From assembly GCA_014382365.1 (NCBI GenBank), contig JACNJW010000026.1:1-37476 (forward strand): a stretch of 37,476 bases of DNA, in the 5' to 3' direction. How positions within the stretch are numbered: position 1 is the first letter of the stretch; each line of letters opens with the position of its first letter. Made by a program: the position numbers and the translations under genes. Positions 17,169 to 25,424 of this stretch are shown here, piece after piece. The notes beneath the pieces are model-generated. The model searched no databases and was not told where the DNA came from. It saw only the letters and a program-made list of their open reading frames with translations. This stretch comes from SAR324 cluster bacterium (GTDB taxonomy: Bacteria; SAR324; NAC60-12).

Positions 17169-17273
17169 TTACAACTGTTGGATTAACAAGAGGCTGAAGG
17201 ACAATACAAGTAATACTCCAGTGAAACACCCCATTGGCACAGGTAAAAGAGGGAGTGCAGATTTTTGAGACAT
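17169..17273 (-). CDS. Possible 34-residue hydrophobic small protein
   Basis: A short frame starting 8 bp after the ygfZ stop: M-S-Q-K-S-A-L-P, then P-V-P-M-G-C, then a run of about 15 hydrophobic residues (G-V-L-L-V-L-S-F-S-L-L-L-I) and Q-Q-L. It looks like a single-pass membrane peptide. There is no Shine-Dalgarno and the frame is short enough to be chance. It is offered because of its position at the end of a same-strand gene and its protein-like pattern (Lys before a clean hydrophobic segment). Confidence 0.28.
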   Translation of the reverse strand: MSQKSALPLLPVPMGCFTGVLLVLSFSLLLIQQL

Positions 17274-17281
17274 TGTAAAAA

Positions 17282-18346
17282 TTAAGAAATAGTGTTGGGC
17301 AAGGCATCAAACTCGATGACAGGCGGCCCATCGATAGTCAAGCTAAGTCGTTTATTTCCTTTTGCAGTTTCATGCCTAATCATGGCAATTCCACGACAAA
17401 TACCATCTTCTGAGAAACTACCAGTACTGCTGATGCTACCAATTTGCTGACCTTCGCAAAAAAGTTCCGCTCCTGATCTCAAATTAATTTTTTCAGCAAA
17501 ATTTAACCAGACAGAAAGCCAGTTGGGATGACCGCGATGATACATCCGTGCATGCGGTTCCTGACCAATATAACAACCTTTGTCGAAGGAGATATGATCT
17601 CCAAGTCCTGCTTCCTGCGGAAAATTTTTTTCTGTATAGTCTTCTCCTGAGCGTGGAATACCCTCTAAAACTCGGATTTCATCAAAGGCTTCCAAGCCTG
17701 TCAAACCAACATTCTCTTGTTCCAGAATTTGCTCAAAAATCTTTTGAAAAACAGTCTTTGAAATCAGGTTTATAAAACGTGGTAACTTGCCCAAATCAAA
17801 TTTTACTGATAATACTGTCTTCCCTTCGTATTTCCAAACATGGTTTTCACCGGCATAACCCAGTTTTGTTAAACTATTTTCAACTTGTGGACCAAGCATG
17901 TCGACCCTCAACATTTCACCTGAATTTAATAAGTTTAATTTAAAGTCTTCACGTACATGGTAATTGTCAAATATTGTACCAACAGCCCTGCCTTCACCAG
18001 GGTCACAGCTGACAATCCATTCATTTTCATAACTCCGTATAATCTCCAGGTGGTGTTTTATTTTGCCTTTGTTACTGCAAATCAAACTTGGCTGAACTTC
18101 TCCAATTTTCTGTGATAATACGTCACTGGTTACCATGCCTTGTAAAAATAACCCTGCATCTGCTCCCTTCAGAGAGATCAACCAACAGGATTTGAGATCA
18201 AATAGTCCACAACCATTCAAGAGAAGATTGATTTCTTCTGTCAATCTGTCAGAATAACTAATTGGTAAACCGGCACCACCTTCATATTCATGAATAGAAC
18301 AGCCGAAATTCAGATGTAGTGCATCAATTTTTTGATATATTTCCAT
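17282..18346 (-). CDS. ygfZ: YgfZ/GcvT-like folate-dependent Fe-S protein
   Basis: A 354-residue cytoplasmic protein related to the glycine-cleavage T-protein. The YgfZ signature K-G-C-Y-I-G-Q-E is present, with the conserved Cys at 258. Y-T-E-K-N-F-P-Q-E-A-G precedes it as in the family. YgfZ proteins bind tetrahydrofolate and help maintain or repair Fe-S clusters of enzymes such as MiaB. The gene is divergent from folD (about 85 bp between starts); folD makes one-carbon tetrahydrofolate derivatives, a sensible neighbour. No clear Shine-Dalgarno. Confidence 0.93.
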   Translation of the reverse strand: MEIYQKIDALHLNFGCSIHEYEGGAGLPISYSDRLTEEINLLLNGCGLFDLKSCWLISLKGADAGLFLQGMVTSDVLSQKIGEVQPSLICSNKGKIKHHLEIIRSYENEWIVSCDPGEGRAVGTIFDNYHVREDFKLNLLNSGEMLRVDMLGPQVENSLTKLGYAGENHVWKYEGKTVLSVKFDLGKLPRFINLISKTVFQKIFEQILEQENVGLTGLEAFDEIRVLEGIPRSGEDYTEKNFPQEAGLGDHISFDKGCYIGQEPHARMYHRGHPNWLSVWLNFAEKINLRSGAELFCEGQQIGSISSTGSFSEDGICRGIAMIRHETAKGNKRLSLTIDGPPVIEFDALPNTIS

Positions 18347-18364
18347 AAAATAATATTAGTTTTA

Positions 18365-18394
18365 TTGCACTTAATCATACAGGAATAGTTAAAT
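18365..18394 (+). promoter_or_regulatory. Weak candidate promoter for folD
   Basis: TTGCAC at 18365-18370, an 18-nt spacer, and TTAAAT at 18389-18394 (4 of 6 at each box). Its position, about 38 bp before the folD ATG in the divergent gap with ygfZ, is suitable. It is a pattern match only. Confidence 0.3.
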
Positions 18395-18431
18395 ATTTGT
18401 AAACCACAATATCTCAGGAGAAACGGAAAAT

Positions 18432-19322
18432 ATGAGTGAACTGATTTCTGGAAAAATAATTAGTGCGCAAATCAATGATGAGTTGCGTCAGGAAGTTGAC
18501 CTGTTGAAGGCAAAAGGAATTGAGCCCTGCCTGGCAGTGGTACTGGTAGGAGAGGATCCTGCTTCAGAGGTGTATGTCCGAAACAAAAAGAGAACATGTG
18601 AAGAAATTGGAATTAAATCTATTGGCCACAACTTATCGAAAACCACAACTCAGAAAGAGTTGGAGACGTTAATTAGTACTCTTAACGATGATCCTGCAGT
18701 ACATGGAATTCTCTGCCAGTTTCCTTTGCCTGAAGGCTTGGATGAAACAAGTGTAATTCTAACAATTTCACCGGAAAAAGACGTTGATGGTCTGCACCCC
18801 TTTAATGCAGGATTGATAGCAATGGGGAAGCCACGCTTTATTTCCTGTACGCCTTATGGTGTCCTGCAAATGCTCAAAAGAAGTAGTATTTCAACTTCCG
18901 GAAAAAATGCAGTTGTACTAGGCAGAAGTAATTTGGTTGGACGGCCAATCGCCACTTTGCTCTCCAGCAAGGGTTGGGATGCAACTGTGACGGTTTGTCA
19001 CTCACGAACTGATGATTTAGCAGAAGTGACTTCCCAGGCAGACATCTTGATTGCAGCAATCGGTATCCCGCAGTTTGTCACTGAAAAGATGGTCAAAAAA
19101 GGTGCTGTTGTGATCGATGTTGGCATCAACCGCATTGATGACCCAAGTAAAGCCAAAGGGTCAAGACTGGTGGGCGATGTTTTTTTTGAGGAAGTTGAAG
19201 CAAAAGCAGCATTTATTACCCCAGTTCCAGGCGGTGTTGGCCCCATGACTATTGCTATGCTGATGGTAAATACTGTCAATGCTGCTCGTTGGCAAAATGG
19301 ATTAGCAGAACTCAATATTTGA
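18432..19322 (+). CDS. folD: Methylenetetrahydrofolate dehydrogenase/cyclohydrolase
   Basis: A 296-residue bifunctional cytoplasmic enzyme converting 5,10-methylene-THF to 10-formyl-THF via methenyl-THF with NADP+. The Y48-V-R-N-K52 motif supplies the catalytic Lys. P-E-K-D-V-D-G-L-H-P-F-N carries the conserved Asp. V-V-L-G-R-S-N-L-V-G-R-P is the NADP-binding loop, and P-G-G-V-G-P-M-T the C-terminal signature. Length is normal. CAGGAG lies about 11 nt before the ATG, a rather long spacing. It supplies one-carbon units used in purine synthesis, fitting with nearby guaB. Confidence 0.97.
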   Translation: MSELISGKIISAQINDELRQEVDLLKAKGIEPCLAVVLVGEDPASEVYVRNKKRTCEEIGIKSIGHNLSKTTTQKELETLISTLNDDPAVHGILCQFPLPEGLDETSVILTISPEKDVDGLHPFNAGLIAMGKPRFISCTPYGVLQMLKRSSISTSGKNAVVLGRSNLVGRPIATLLSSKGWDATVTVCHSRTDDLAEVTSQADILIAAIGIPQFVTEKMVKKGAVVIDVGINRIDDPSKAKGSRLVGDVFFEEVEAKAAFITPVPGGVGPMTIAMLMVNTVNAARWQNGLAELNI

Positions 19323-19456
19323 AAATATAATTTTTCCATTCTTGCTAATATTTTTTGTATCGCTTTCAGCAAAATCTGCTGTATCTAGTTTTTGTTAAGG
19401 AAAATGTCCTGTATCTTCAAAATATCGCATATTATTTAGTATATTTAAATTTTCTG

Positions 19457-19485
19457 TTGAATATTTTAATAATGTGCTATATACA
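19457..19485 (+). promoter_or_regulatory. Candidate sigma-70 promoter for the BMP gene
   Basis: TTGAAT at 19457-19462 (4 of 6), a 17-nt spacer and TATACA at 19480-19485 (4 of 6), followed by T. Transcription would start near 19492, leaving a leader of about 120 nt before the ATG at 19612. The surroundings are very AT-rich, so chance matches are likely, but this is the best-spaced pair in the gap. Confidence 0.42.
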
Positions 19486-19491
19486 TATATG

Positions 19492-19611
19492 GTCTGTTCA
19501 CTATACTTTAGTGGCGTTCGTGGGGTTGTCCCACTTCCTCCCAGTGAGAATTGAGAGGTTTTTTAATAATCTGTTCCGGACAGCGTTTCGGAATTTATTT
19601 AGGAGTATGTT
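19492..19611 (+). promoter_or_regulatory. Structured leader, possible attenuator or riboswitch
   Basis: The leader holds a series of stem-loops. CACTA/TAGTG is at 19499-19513 and GTGGG/CCCAC, with a GTTGT loop, at 19520-19534. CCTCCC (19537-19542) can pair, with one mismatch, with GAGAGG (19553-19558), which is directly followed by six T (19559-19564), as in an intrinsic terminator. TGGGG (19521-19525) can instead pair with TCCCA (19539-19543), which would break that terminator. A small CTGT/ACAG stem follows, then the Shine-Dalgarno AGGAG. I do not see the purine riboswitch core. Pairings were found by eye; no folding energy was computed. Confidence 0.42.
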
Positions 19612-20610
19612 ATGAAAAAATTGCTTTCCACCCTCCTTTTGGCTGGAGTAGTTTTGTGGAGTGCTTCTCAGGCAATGGCTTTCAAACCGGCTGTGGTTTT
19701 TGATATGGGCGGTAAATTTGATAAGTCATTCAACGAAGGCATTTGGAACGGACTTGAAAAGTTCCGCAAAGAATCCGGTATTAAGTACCGTGAATTTGAA
19801 GTTCAGCAAGAAGCTCAGCGTGAGCAGTTCCTGCGCAAACTCGCCAAACGTGGTTCTGATCCGATTATTGCAGTAGGTTTTGGGCAAGCTGCGGCACTCT
19901 CAAAAGTAGCCAAAGAATTCCCAAATACAAGATTTAGTATCATTGACATGGTCGTAGACTTGCCAAATGTACAGTCTATCATTTTCAAAGAGCACGAAGG
20001 CTCTTTTCTGGTTGGTGCTTTAGCTGCATTGAAAAGTGGAACTGGTAAAGTTGGTTTCGTAGGTGGAATGGATATTCCTTTGATCCACAAATTTGCCTGC
20101 GGATATGTACAGGGAGTAAAATATATTAACTCCAATACAACTGTTTTTCAGAAAATGACAGGAACAACACCTGCAGCATGGAGTGATCCAGCCCGTGGAG
20201 CAGAACTGGCAAAAACCATGTTCGACAGTGGTGCCGATATTGTTTACGCTGCGGCCGGAAGCACAGGACTCGGAGTTCTACAAGCTGCTGCTGACAATAA
20301 AAAACTTTCCATTGGTGTTGACAGTAACCAGAACTATATCCAACCTGGATCTGTTTTAACCTCAATGCTCAAGCGAGTTGATGTTGCTGCATACGAAGTT
20401 TTCAAAACTGCTCATGACGGTTCATGGAAACCAGGCTTTAAAATTCTTGGTCTCGCAGAAGATGGTGTGGGCTGGGCACTTGATGAGCACAATGCCAAAT
20501 TGGTAACCAGTGCAATGAAATCCAAAGTGGAGCAAGTCCGCAAAGACATCCTATCTGGTGCAATCAAAGTGCATGACTACATGAGCGACAACAAATGTCC
20601 CGTTCAATAG
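19612..20610 (+). CDS. BMP-family nucleoside ABC transporter binding protein
   Basis: A 332-residue periplasmic solute-binding protein. The signal peptide runs from M-K-K through a Leu/Val core to A-M-A23, with F24 the likely first mature residue. The mature start A-V-V-F-D-M-G-G-K-F-D-K-S-F-N-E-G is the BMP/PnrA signature (G-x-x-D-K-S-F-N), and G-V-D-S-N-Q-N lies in the C-terminal lobe. BMP proteins of this type bind purine nucleosides; the adjacent nucleoside hydrolase supports that. The ATG has a good Shine-Dalgarno (AGGAG, 6-nt spacing). An 8-bp hairpin follows 40 bp after the stop, as often seen behind highly expressed binding-protein genes. Confidence 0.95.
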   Translation: MKKLLSTLLLAGVVLWSASQAMAFKPAVVFDMGGKFDKSFNEGIWNGLEKFRKESGIKYREFEVQQEAQREQFLRKLAKRGSDPIIAVGFGQAAALSKVAKEFPNTRFSIIDMVVDLPNVQSIIFKEHEGSFLVGALAALKSGTGKVGFVGGMDIPLIHKFACGYVQGVKYINSNTTVFQKMTGTTPAAWSDPARGAELAKTMFDSGADIVYAAAGSTGLGVLQAAADNKKLSIGVDSNQNYIQPGSVLTSMLKRVDVAAYEVFKTAHDGSWKPGFKILGLAEDGVGWALDEHNAKLVTSAMKSKVEQVRKDILSGAIKVHDYMSDNKCPVQ

Positions 20611-20650
20611 CCTCACATTAATTGGTGAGTAGAGTTTAAGAACATTCTTT

Positions 20651-20672
20651 GGGTGATGTTTATTCATCACCC
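20651..20672 (+). terminator. Perfect 8-bp hairpin after the BMP gene
   Basis: GGGTGATG (20651-20658), loop TTTATT, CATCACCC (20665-20672). It is not followed by a T-run (ATCGCTCTCTT), so it is more likely a partial terminator or 3'-end stabilising structure that makes the binding-protein mRNA more abundant than the downstream transporter mRNA. It lies 42 bp before the nucleoside hydrolase ATG. Confidence 0.6.
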
Positions 20673-20714
20673 ATCGCTCTCTTAGTACTTGCATCACACT
20701 CCAAATATTTTTAA

Positions 20715-21656
20715 ATGCCTCCTCAACAAATCATCATAGATACAGATCCCGGACAGGATGATGCTATTGGTATTTTGCTGGCACTGGCTTCTCCTGAAGA
20801 ACTGGATGTTCTAGGAATTGTCACCGTTGCCGGCAACGTTCCATTGACATTAACTTCCAGAAATGCGCTGATACTCTGTGAACTTGCAAATAAACCTGAG
20901 ACAAAAGTGTTTGCCGGTTGCTCACGACCTTTAGTCCGCTCATTAGTAACTGCAGAGCATGTACATGGAAAAACTGGTCTGGATGGAGCAGAGTTACCTT
21001 CCCCGTCTATTGCTTTGCAAAAACAACATGGTGTGGACTGGACTATCGATACTCTATTAGCTGCTGAAGATAACTCGATTACGATTTGTTGCTTTGCTCC
21101 TTTGACAAATGTTGCAATGGCCATGATCAAAGCTCCAGAAATATTACCAAAAATCAGGAAAATTGTAATGATGGGAGGTGGATATTTTGAAGGCGGTAAT
21201 ATCACTCCTACTGCAGAATTTAATATTTACGTTGATCCGCATGCGGCCAGTACAGTTTTGGAATGTGGGCGTCCAATAGTGATGTTACCTTTAGACGTTA
21301 CTCACAAAGCACTGATGCAGCGCAAATGGCTTGAGGATTTGAAGGCTCTGGGAACTCCGGTTGGAGATGCGGCTTATGGTATGATGAGTTTCTATGAACG
21401 TTTTGATCTTGAAAAATATGGATCCGGAGGCGGTCCCCTACACGATCCTACAGTAATTGCGTATTTGCTTAAGCCTGAACTTTTTGAAGGCAAGAAGGTT
21501 AATGTGGAAATAGAAATCAGTTCGGAACTCACTATGGGTATGACAGTAGTAGACTGGTGGAGCGTTACTGACCGTTCACCTAATCTGACTTATATCAACC
21601 AAATCAACGCAGCTGGTTTTTTTCAATTGATCTTGGAGCGCCTCTCCAAACTTTAA
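20715..21656 (+). CDS. Inosine/uridine-preferring-type nucleoside hydrolase
   Basis: A 313-residue enzyme that cleaves ribonucleosides to base and ribose. The N-terminal I-I-I-D-T-D-P-G-Q-D-D motif places the Ca2+-binding Asp residues at 9/11, 15 and 16. The middle has M-M-G-G-G-Y and E-F-N-I-Y-V-D-P, which form the ribose-binding part, and G-G-P-L-H243-D244-P supplies the active-site His and last Ca ligand. There is no signal peptide, so it acts in the cytoplasm after uptake. It lies between the BMP protein and the ABC ATPase, which together describe uptake followed by base/ribose salvage. Base specificity cannot be read. No Shine-Dalgarno. Confidence 0.95.
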   Translation: MPPQQIIIDTDPGQDDAIGILLALASPEELDVLGIVTVAGNVPLTLTSRNALILCELANKPETKVFAGCSRPLVRSLVTAEHVHGKTGLDGAELPSPSIALQKQHGVDWTIDTLLAAEDNSITICCFAPLTNVAMAMIKAPEILPKIRKIVMMGGGYFEGGNITPTAEFNIYVDPHAASTVLECGRPIVMLPLDVTHKALMQRKWLEDLKALGTPVGDAAYGMMSFYERFDLEKYGSGGGPLHDPTVIAYLLKPELFEGKKVNVEIEISSELTMGMTVVDWWSVTDRSPNLTYINQINAAGFFQLILERLSKL

Positions 21657-21738
21657 AAAATACAAGTACTATTAAATTTTTTGATTTAAGAGCACTGCAC
21701 AAATATTTTATTTTTAATAAAATTCATATACCAAAAAA

Positions 21739-23268
21739 ATGTCTACCACAGCTATTGAACTTACTGATATTAATAAAAATTTTGGTAGTGTTTGCGCAAA
21801 CAAAGACGTTTCTCTCAAAGTAAAATCCGGAACCATTCACGGAATTATTGGTGAAAACGGTGCAGGCAAATCAACTTTAATGAGTATTCTTTATGGTTTT
21901 TATCAAGCAGATTCCGGAGAAATTTCAGTTAAAGAAAATAAAACCGTTATACGCAGTGCACATGATGCAATAGCTGCTGGAATAGGAATGGTACACCAGC
22001 ACTTCATGTTGGTAGATACATTCACAGTCCTGGAAAATGTGGTTTTGGGTACTGAAACCGGTTTTTCTCTGCAGGAATCACTACAAAATTCGAAACTTGA
22101 GCTTCAGCGTTTAGAACAAGATTATCATTTGGAAGTAGACATAAATGCTGTAATCAACACTTTACCTGTCGGACTGCAACAACGTGTAGAAATTCTCAAA
22201 GCACTTTATCGTGGTGCAGAAATTCTGATTTTAGACGAACCCACCGGAGTTTTGACTCCACAGGAAGCAGACCACTTATTTCGTATTCTCGGTGAGCTCC
22301 GAGAACAGGGAAAAACAGTTATTTTAATTACACACAAGCTCCGCGAAATCATGGCAATTACTGATAATGTATCTGTCATGCGCCAGGGAGAAATGGTTGC
22401 ACACAGAAAAACTAGTGAAACAAACCGGGAGGAATTAGCAGAACTGATGGTTGGCCGAAAAGTCCTCCTCCAAATAGAAAAAGCACCTGCTAAACCTGGT
22501 AAACCAATGTTGACAGTAGAGCATCTTGACTTCACAGATGATTCTGGTGTGCATCGTGTAAAAGATGTCAGCTTTGAAGTACGTAGTGGTGAAATTGTTG
22601 GAATTGCAGGAGTTTCAGGAAATGGACAAACCGAACTCATGGAAGTCATCACGGGTATTAAATCACTCCAAAAAGGGCAGCTCAAGCTCAATGATCATAC
22701 AATTCTACCTTCAGTTAGTGCAGACGCTGCTGTAATGAGAAAATATGGTATGGTACATGTCCCTGAAGATCGCCAGCGGAGAGGTTTGGTTACTTCATTT
22801 TCTGCTAATGAAAATATCATTTTGGGCTACCACAAAGACCCGGCTTATAATCAGCTTATCGAAATGGATAAAACTGCTATTATGCAGTACTGTAAAAAAC
22901 AAATGGAACATTTCGATGTGCGTCCAGACAATCCTCAGTTAAGAGCTTCTCTTTTTTCCGGCGGGAATCAGCAAAAGCTAATTGTTGCCAGAGAATTGCA
23001 GCGTGATCCAAAATTACTGGTAATCGGACAACCAACCCGCGGAGTTGATATCGGAGCAATTGAATTTATTCACCGCCAAATAATTGCCATGCGAGATGCA
23101 GGAAAAGCAGTTTTACTTGTTTCAGTAGAACTTGATGAAATACTCTCATTGAGTGATAGGATTTTGGTAATGTTTGATGGACAAATCATGGGTGAAGTCT
23201 TAGCTAAAGACGCTAATGAAAGAGCTCTTGGATTACTCATGGCCGGTGTCAGGAAGGAGGCTGCATGA
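21739..23268 (+). CDS. Double-domain ABC transporter ATPase (nucleoside/BMP type)
   Basis: A 509-residue cytoplasmic ATPase with two nucleotide-binding domains, like sugar-type RbsA/MglA and the PnrC/NupA group. NBD1 (about 1-240) has G-E-N-G-A-G-K-S-T, a diverged signature L-P-V-G-L-Q-Q-R-V and Walker B I-L-I-L-D-E-P-T. NBD2 (about 255-500) has a reduced Walker A (G-V-S-G-N-G-Q-T-E, no Lys), intact S-G-G-N-Q-Q-K and a Q in place of the Walker B Glu (V-I-G-Q-P-T-R-G). That asymmetry is usual for this family. The stop overlaps the permease start (ATGA). Confidence 0.96.
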   Translation: MSTTAIELTDINKNFGSVCANKDVSLKVKSGTIHGIIGENGAGKSTLMSILYGFYQADSGEISVKENKTVIRSAHDAIAAGIGMVHQHFMLVDTFTVLENVVLGTETGFSLQESLQNSKLELQRLEQDYHLEVDINAVINTLPVGLQQRVEILKALYRGAEILILDEPTGVLTPQEADHLFRILGELREQGKTVILITHKLREIMAITDNVSVMRQGEMVAHRKTSETNREELAELMVGRKVLLQIEKAPAKPGKPMLTVEHLDFTDDSGVHRVKDVSFEVRSGEIVGIAGVSGNGQTELMEVITGIKSLQKGQLKLNDHTILPSVSADAAVMRKYGMVHVPEDRQRRGLVTSFSANENIILGYHKDPAYNQLIEMDKTAIMQYCKKQMEHFDVRPDNPQLRASLFSGGNQQKLIVARELQRDPKLLVIGQPTRGVDIGAIEFIHRQIIAMRDAGKAVLLVSVELDEILSLSDRILVMFDGQIMGEVLAKDANERALGLLMAGVRKEAA

Positions 23269-24356
23269 ATGAAAATCAAGCCAACGTTTTAGTTGTTACA
23301 CTTGTGACAATTATCAATCTGTTACTAGCATTTTTTATCTCCGGCATTGTTATTTGGTCTCTCGGTGAAGATCCCTGGTTTGCATTGGAAACAATGCTTT
23401 ATGGAGCCTTTGGTTACGATGAGGGGCTAGGGTATACACTGTATTACACCACTAATTTTATTTTCACAGGTTTGGCATTTGCAGTCGGTTTTCACTGCGG
23501 ATTGTTTAACATTGGCGCAGAAGGTCAGGCCTATATTGGGGGACTTGGAGTTGGATTGATTTGTCTCTGGCTGGAAGATTGGTCACTCTGGATTGTCTTT
23601 CCTTTAGCAGTACTGACGTCAATAGTCGCTGGTGGTATTTGGGGCGCAATCCCTGGTTATTTTAAAGCAAAACGCGGTAGCCATGAGGTAGTCACTACCA
23701 TCATGTTCAACTTTATTGCGTCAGTGATCATGGTCAATCTGCTTTCACATGTACTTAGACCACCCAAAGAAATGTCTCCAGAATCCCGTGAGTTTGCTGA
23801 AGGTGTCTGGATTCCTCAAATGCACGAAATATTTAATTGGTTTGGCTTAGAAATAACCCAGACTCCGCTTAATGGAACCTTCATTTTTTCCATTCTCTGC
23901 TTATTTTTAGTTTGGAGATTAATTTGGTTTACCAGTTGGGGTTACGAAATGAGGACGGTTGGCATTAATGAATCCGCCGCAGTTTATGCAGGAATCAGTG
24001 TCTCACGCAACATCATTATTGCCATGGCTGTTTGTGGTGGATTGGCTGGGTTTGTTGGAATTAATGAAATAATGGGATCCAGTCACAGAATAATGCTGAA
24101 CTTTCAGGCAGGTATCGGATTTACCGGAATTGCAGTTTCACTGATCGGAAGGAATCATCCTTTTGGAATTATGTTAGCAGCCTTATTGTTTGGCATACTA
24201 TATCAGGGTGGAGCCGAACTATCGTTTGAAGTACAGGCTATTGACCGTCATCTTGTCGTACTTATTCAGGGTTTGGTAATTTTATTTGCCGGAGCCCTGG
24301 AAAATCTATTTCGGCCTCAAGTTGAGCAGTATGTAAAGCAGATTGTCCGTAGGTAA
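23265..24356 (+). CDS. ABC transporter permease 1 (nucleoside/BMP type)
   Basis: A 363-residue integral membrane protein with about 8-10 hydrophobic segments. F-N-I-G-A-E-G-Q-A-Y-I-G-G, just after the second or third helix, and A-A-V-Y-A-G-I-S-V-S-R-N in the cytoplasmic coupling loop, are characteristic of BPD_transp_2 permeases that pair with BMP binding proteins (NupP/PnrD-like). The ATG overlaps the stop of the ATPase gene by 4 bp (ATGA), so the two are translationally coupled. It would dimerise with the second permease at 24444. Confidence 0.95.
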   Translation: MNENQANVLVVTLVTIINLLLAFFISGIVIWSLGEDPWFALETMLYGAFGYDEGLGYTLYYTTNFIFTGLAFAVGFHCGLFNIGAEGQAYIGGLGVGLICLWLEDWSLWIVFPLAVLTSIVAGGIWGAIPGYFKAKRGSHEVVTTIMFNFIASVIMVNLLSHVLRPPKEMSPESREFAEGVWIPQMHEIFNWFGLEITQTPLNGTFIFSILCLFLVWRLIWFTSWGYEMRTVGINESAAVYAGISVSRNIIIAMAVCGGLAGFVGINEIMGSSHRIMLNFQAGIGFTGIAVSLIGRNHPFGIMLAALLFGILYQGGAELSFEVQAIDRHLVVLIQGLVILFAGALENLFRPQVEQYVKQIVRR

Positions 24357-24371
24357 AAATAATATCAGGAA

Positions 24372-24400
24372 GGGCCCTCATTAGCGGACCCCATTTTTTT
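24372..24400 (+). terminator. Terminator-like hairpin between the two permease genes
   Basis: GGGCCC (24372-24377), 8-nt loop, GGACCC (24386-24391), with one C-A mismatch, followed by CA and seven T (24394-24400). It has the layout of a weak intrinsic terminator, yet lies inside a cluster whose next gene is the partner permease only 44 bp on. It could lower expression of the downstream genes or be a partial processing site. Confidence 0.42.
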
Positions 24401-24443
24401 GCTAATATTAAGTTTTAGTTAACCGTCAACATGCAACTTTCAT

Positions 24444-25418
24444 ATGTGGACTGATGTACTTTTAATTTTAGATGCAACTCTCAGGATTTCTGTACCCTTC
24501 GTCTTAGCAGCAATGGGTGGGATTTTTGCCGAACGCTCTGGTGTGATTGACTTCGGGCTTGAAGGAAAAATGCTTGGTGGTGCCTTTGTTGCTGCTACAG
24601 TTGCACACTGGACACAATCTGCCTGGTGGGGACTTCTTGGTGCCATCGGGATTGGGATTATTTTTTCCATGATGCACGGCTATGCCAGCGTCAGCAAACG
24701 TGGGAATCAGGTGGTTTCGTGTGTAGCAATCAATATTTTTGCGATGGGATTGACTGTTGTACTAGCCAATGCCTGGTTCCATATGGGAGGAAAGACTCCG
24801 CAACTTCCCAGAGAAGCCCGGTTTATGTCTATAGACCTGCCTTTTGCGGAAGAACTTCGCAACTTTCCAATCATAGGTGAAATTTACTATGAACTCATCA
24901 GTGGTCATAATGCACTGGTTTACATTGCATTTATAGCTGTCCCCTTTACTGCCTGGGTTGTCTTTAAAAGCAGTTTTGGACTACGTTTGAGAGCAACGGG
25001 TGAGAATCCTCTGGCAGTTGACACAACTGGAATTTCGGTCAACAAAACACGTTATCAGGCTTTAATTCTGAACGGAATTTTAGGCGGAATGTCCGGAGCG
25101 TATCTTTCCACTGCACATTTGGCTTTCTTTGTTAAAGATATGTCAGCCGGAAAAGGATATATTGCTCTGGCGGCAATGATAGTTGGTAAATGGCGCCCCT
25201 ACCCCGCAATGTTTGCCTGTCTGCTTTTTTCATTTTTATTTGCAATCAAAGACAAACCAGAAATTTTTGACCTGTTGAAAGGGATTTTTCCAGTAAAACT
25301 ACTCAACAGTTTTTTGGATATGTCTCCCTACATTCTCACAATAATTTTTCTGGCAGGATTTGTCGGGAGAGCTGTTGCTCCAAAAGCTATCGGGCAGCCC
25401 TTTTCAAAAGAAAAATAA
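24444..25418 (+). CDS. ABC transporter permease 2 (nucleoside/BMP type)
   Basis: A 324-residue integral membrane protein of the same BPD_transp_2 family, shorter than its partner. The family motif is seen as A-E-R-S-G-V-I-D-F-G-L-E-G-K-M-L near residues 29-44, and the coupling loop as G-E-N-P-L-A-V-D-T-T-G-I-S-V-N-K. It is the second half of the heterodimeric channel. The ATG lacks a Shine-Dalgarno, and a terminator-like hairpin lies in the 87-bp gap before it. The FabH-like gene follows after 6 bp. Confidence 0.95.
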   Translation: MWTDVLLILDATLRISVPFVLAAMGGIFAERSGVIDFGLEGKMLGGAFVAATVAHWTQSAWWGLLGAIGIGIIFSMMHGYASVSKRGNQVVSCVAINIFAMGLTVVLANAWFHMGGKTPQLPREARFMSIDLPFAEELRNFPIIGEIYYELISGHNALVYIAFIAVPFTAWVVFKSSFGLRLRATGENPLAVDTTGISVNKTRYQALILNGILGGMSGAYLSTAHLAFFVKDMSAGKGYIALAAMIVGKWRPYPAMFACLLFSFLFAIKDKPEIFDLLKGIFPVKLLNSFLDMSPYILTIIFLAGFVGRAVAPKAIGQPFSKEK

Positions 25419-25424
25419 AAAATA

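Noticed and set aside
19441..19540. Purine-type riboswitch before the BMP gene (ATATGG-like stretch)
   Set aside because: The conserved joining regions (TATAAT..., TTTCTACC, CCTTAAA or similar) are absent; only the attenuator-like layout was kept, as a separate unassigned leader.
19355..19615. 86-codon frame upstream of the BMP gene
   Set aside because: It runs through the promoter and hairpins, has low-complexity composition and no Shine-Dalgarno, and overlaps the BMP start.
20723..21205. 160-codon frame opposite the nucleoside hydrolase
   Set aside because: The sense strand encodes a complete, motif-bearing enzyme; the antisense frame has no recognisable protein features.
22206..22691. 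161-codon frame opposite the double ABC ATPase
   Set aside because: Same reason: the sense frame is certain and the antisense one is a shadow.
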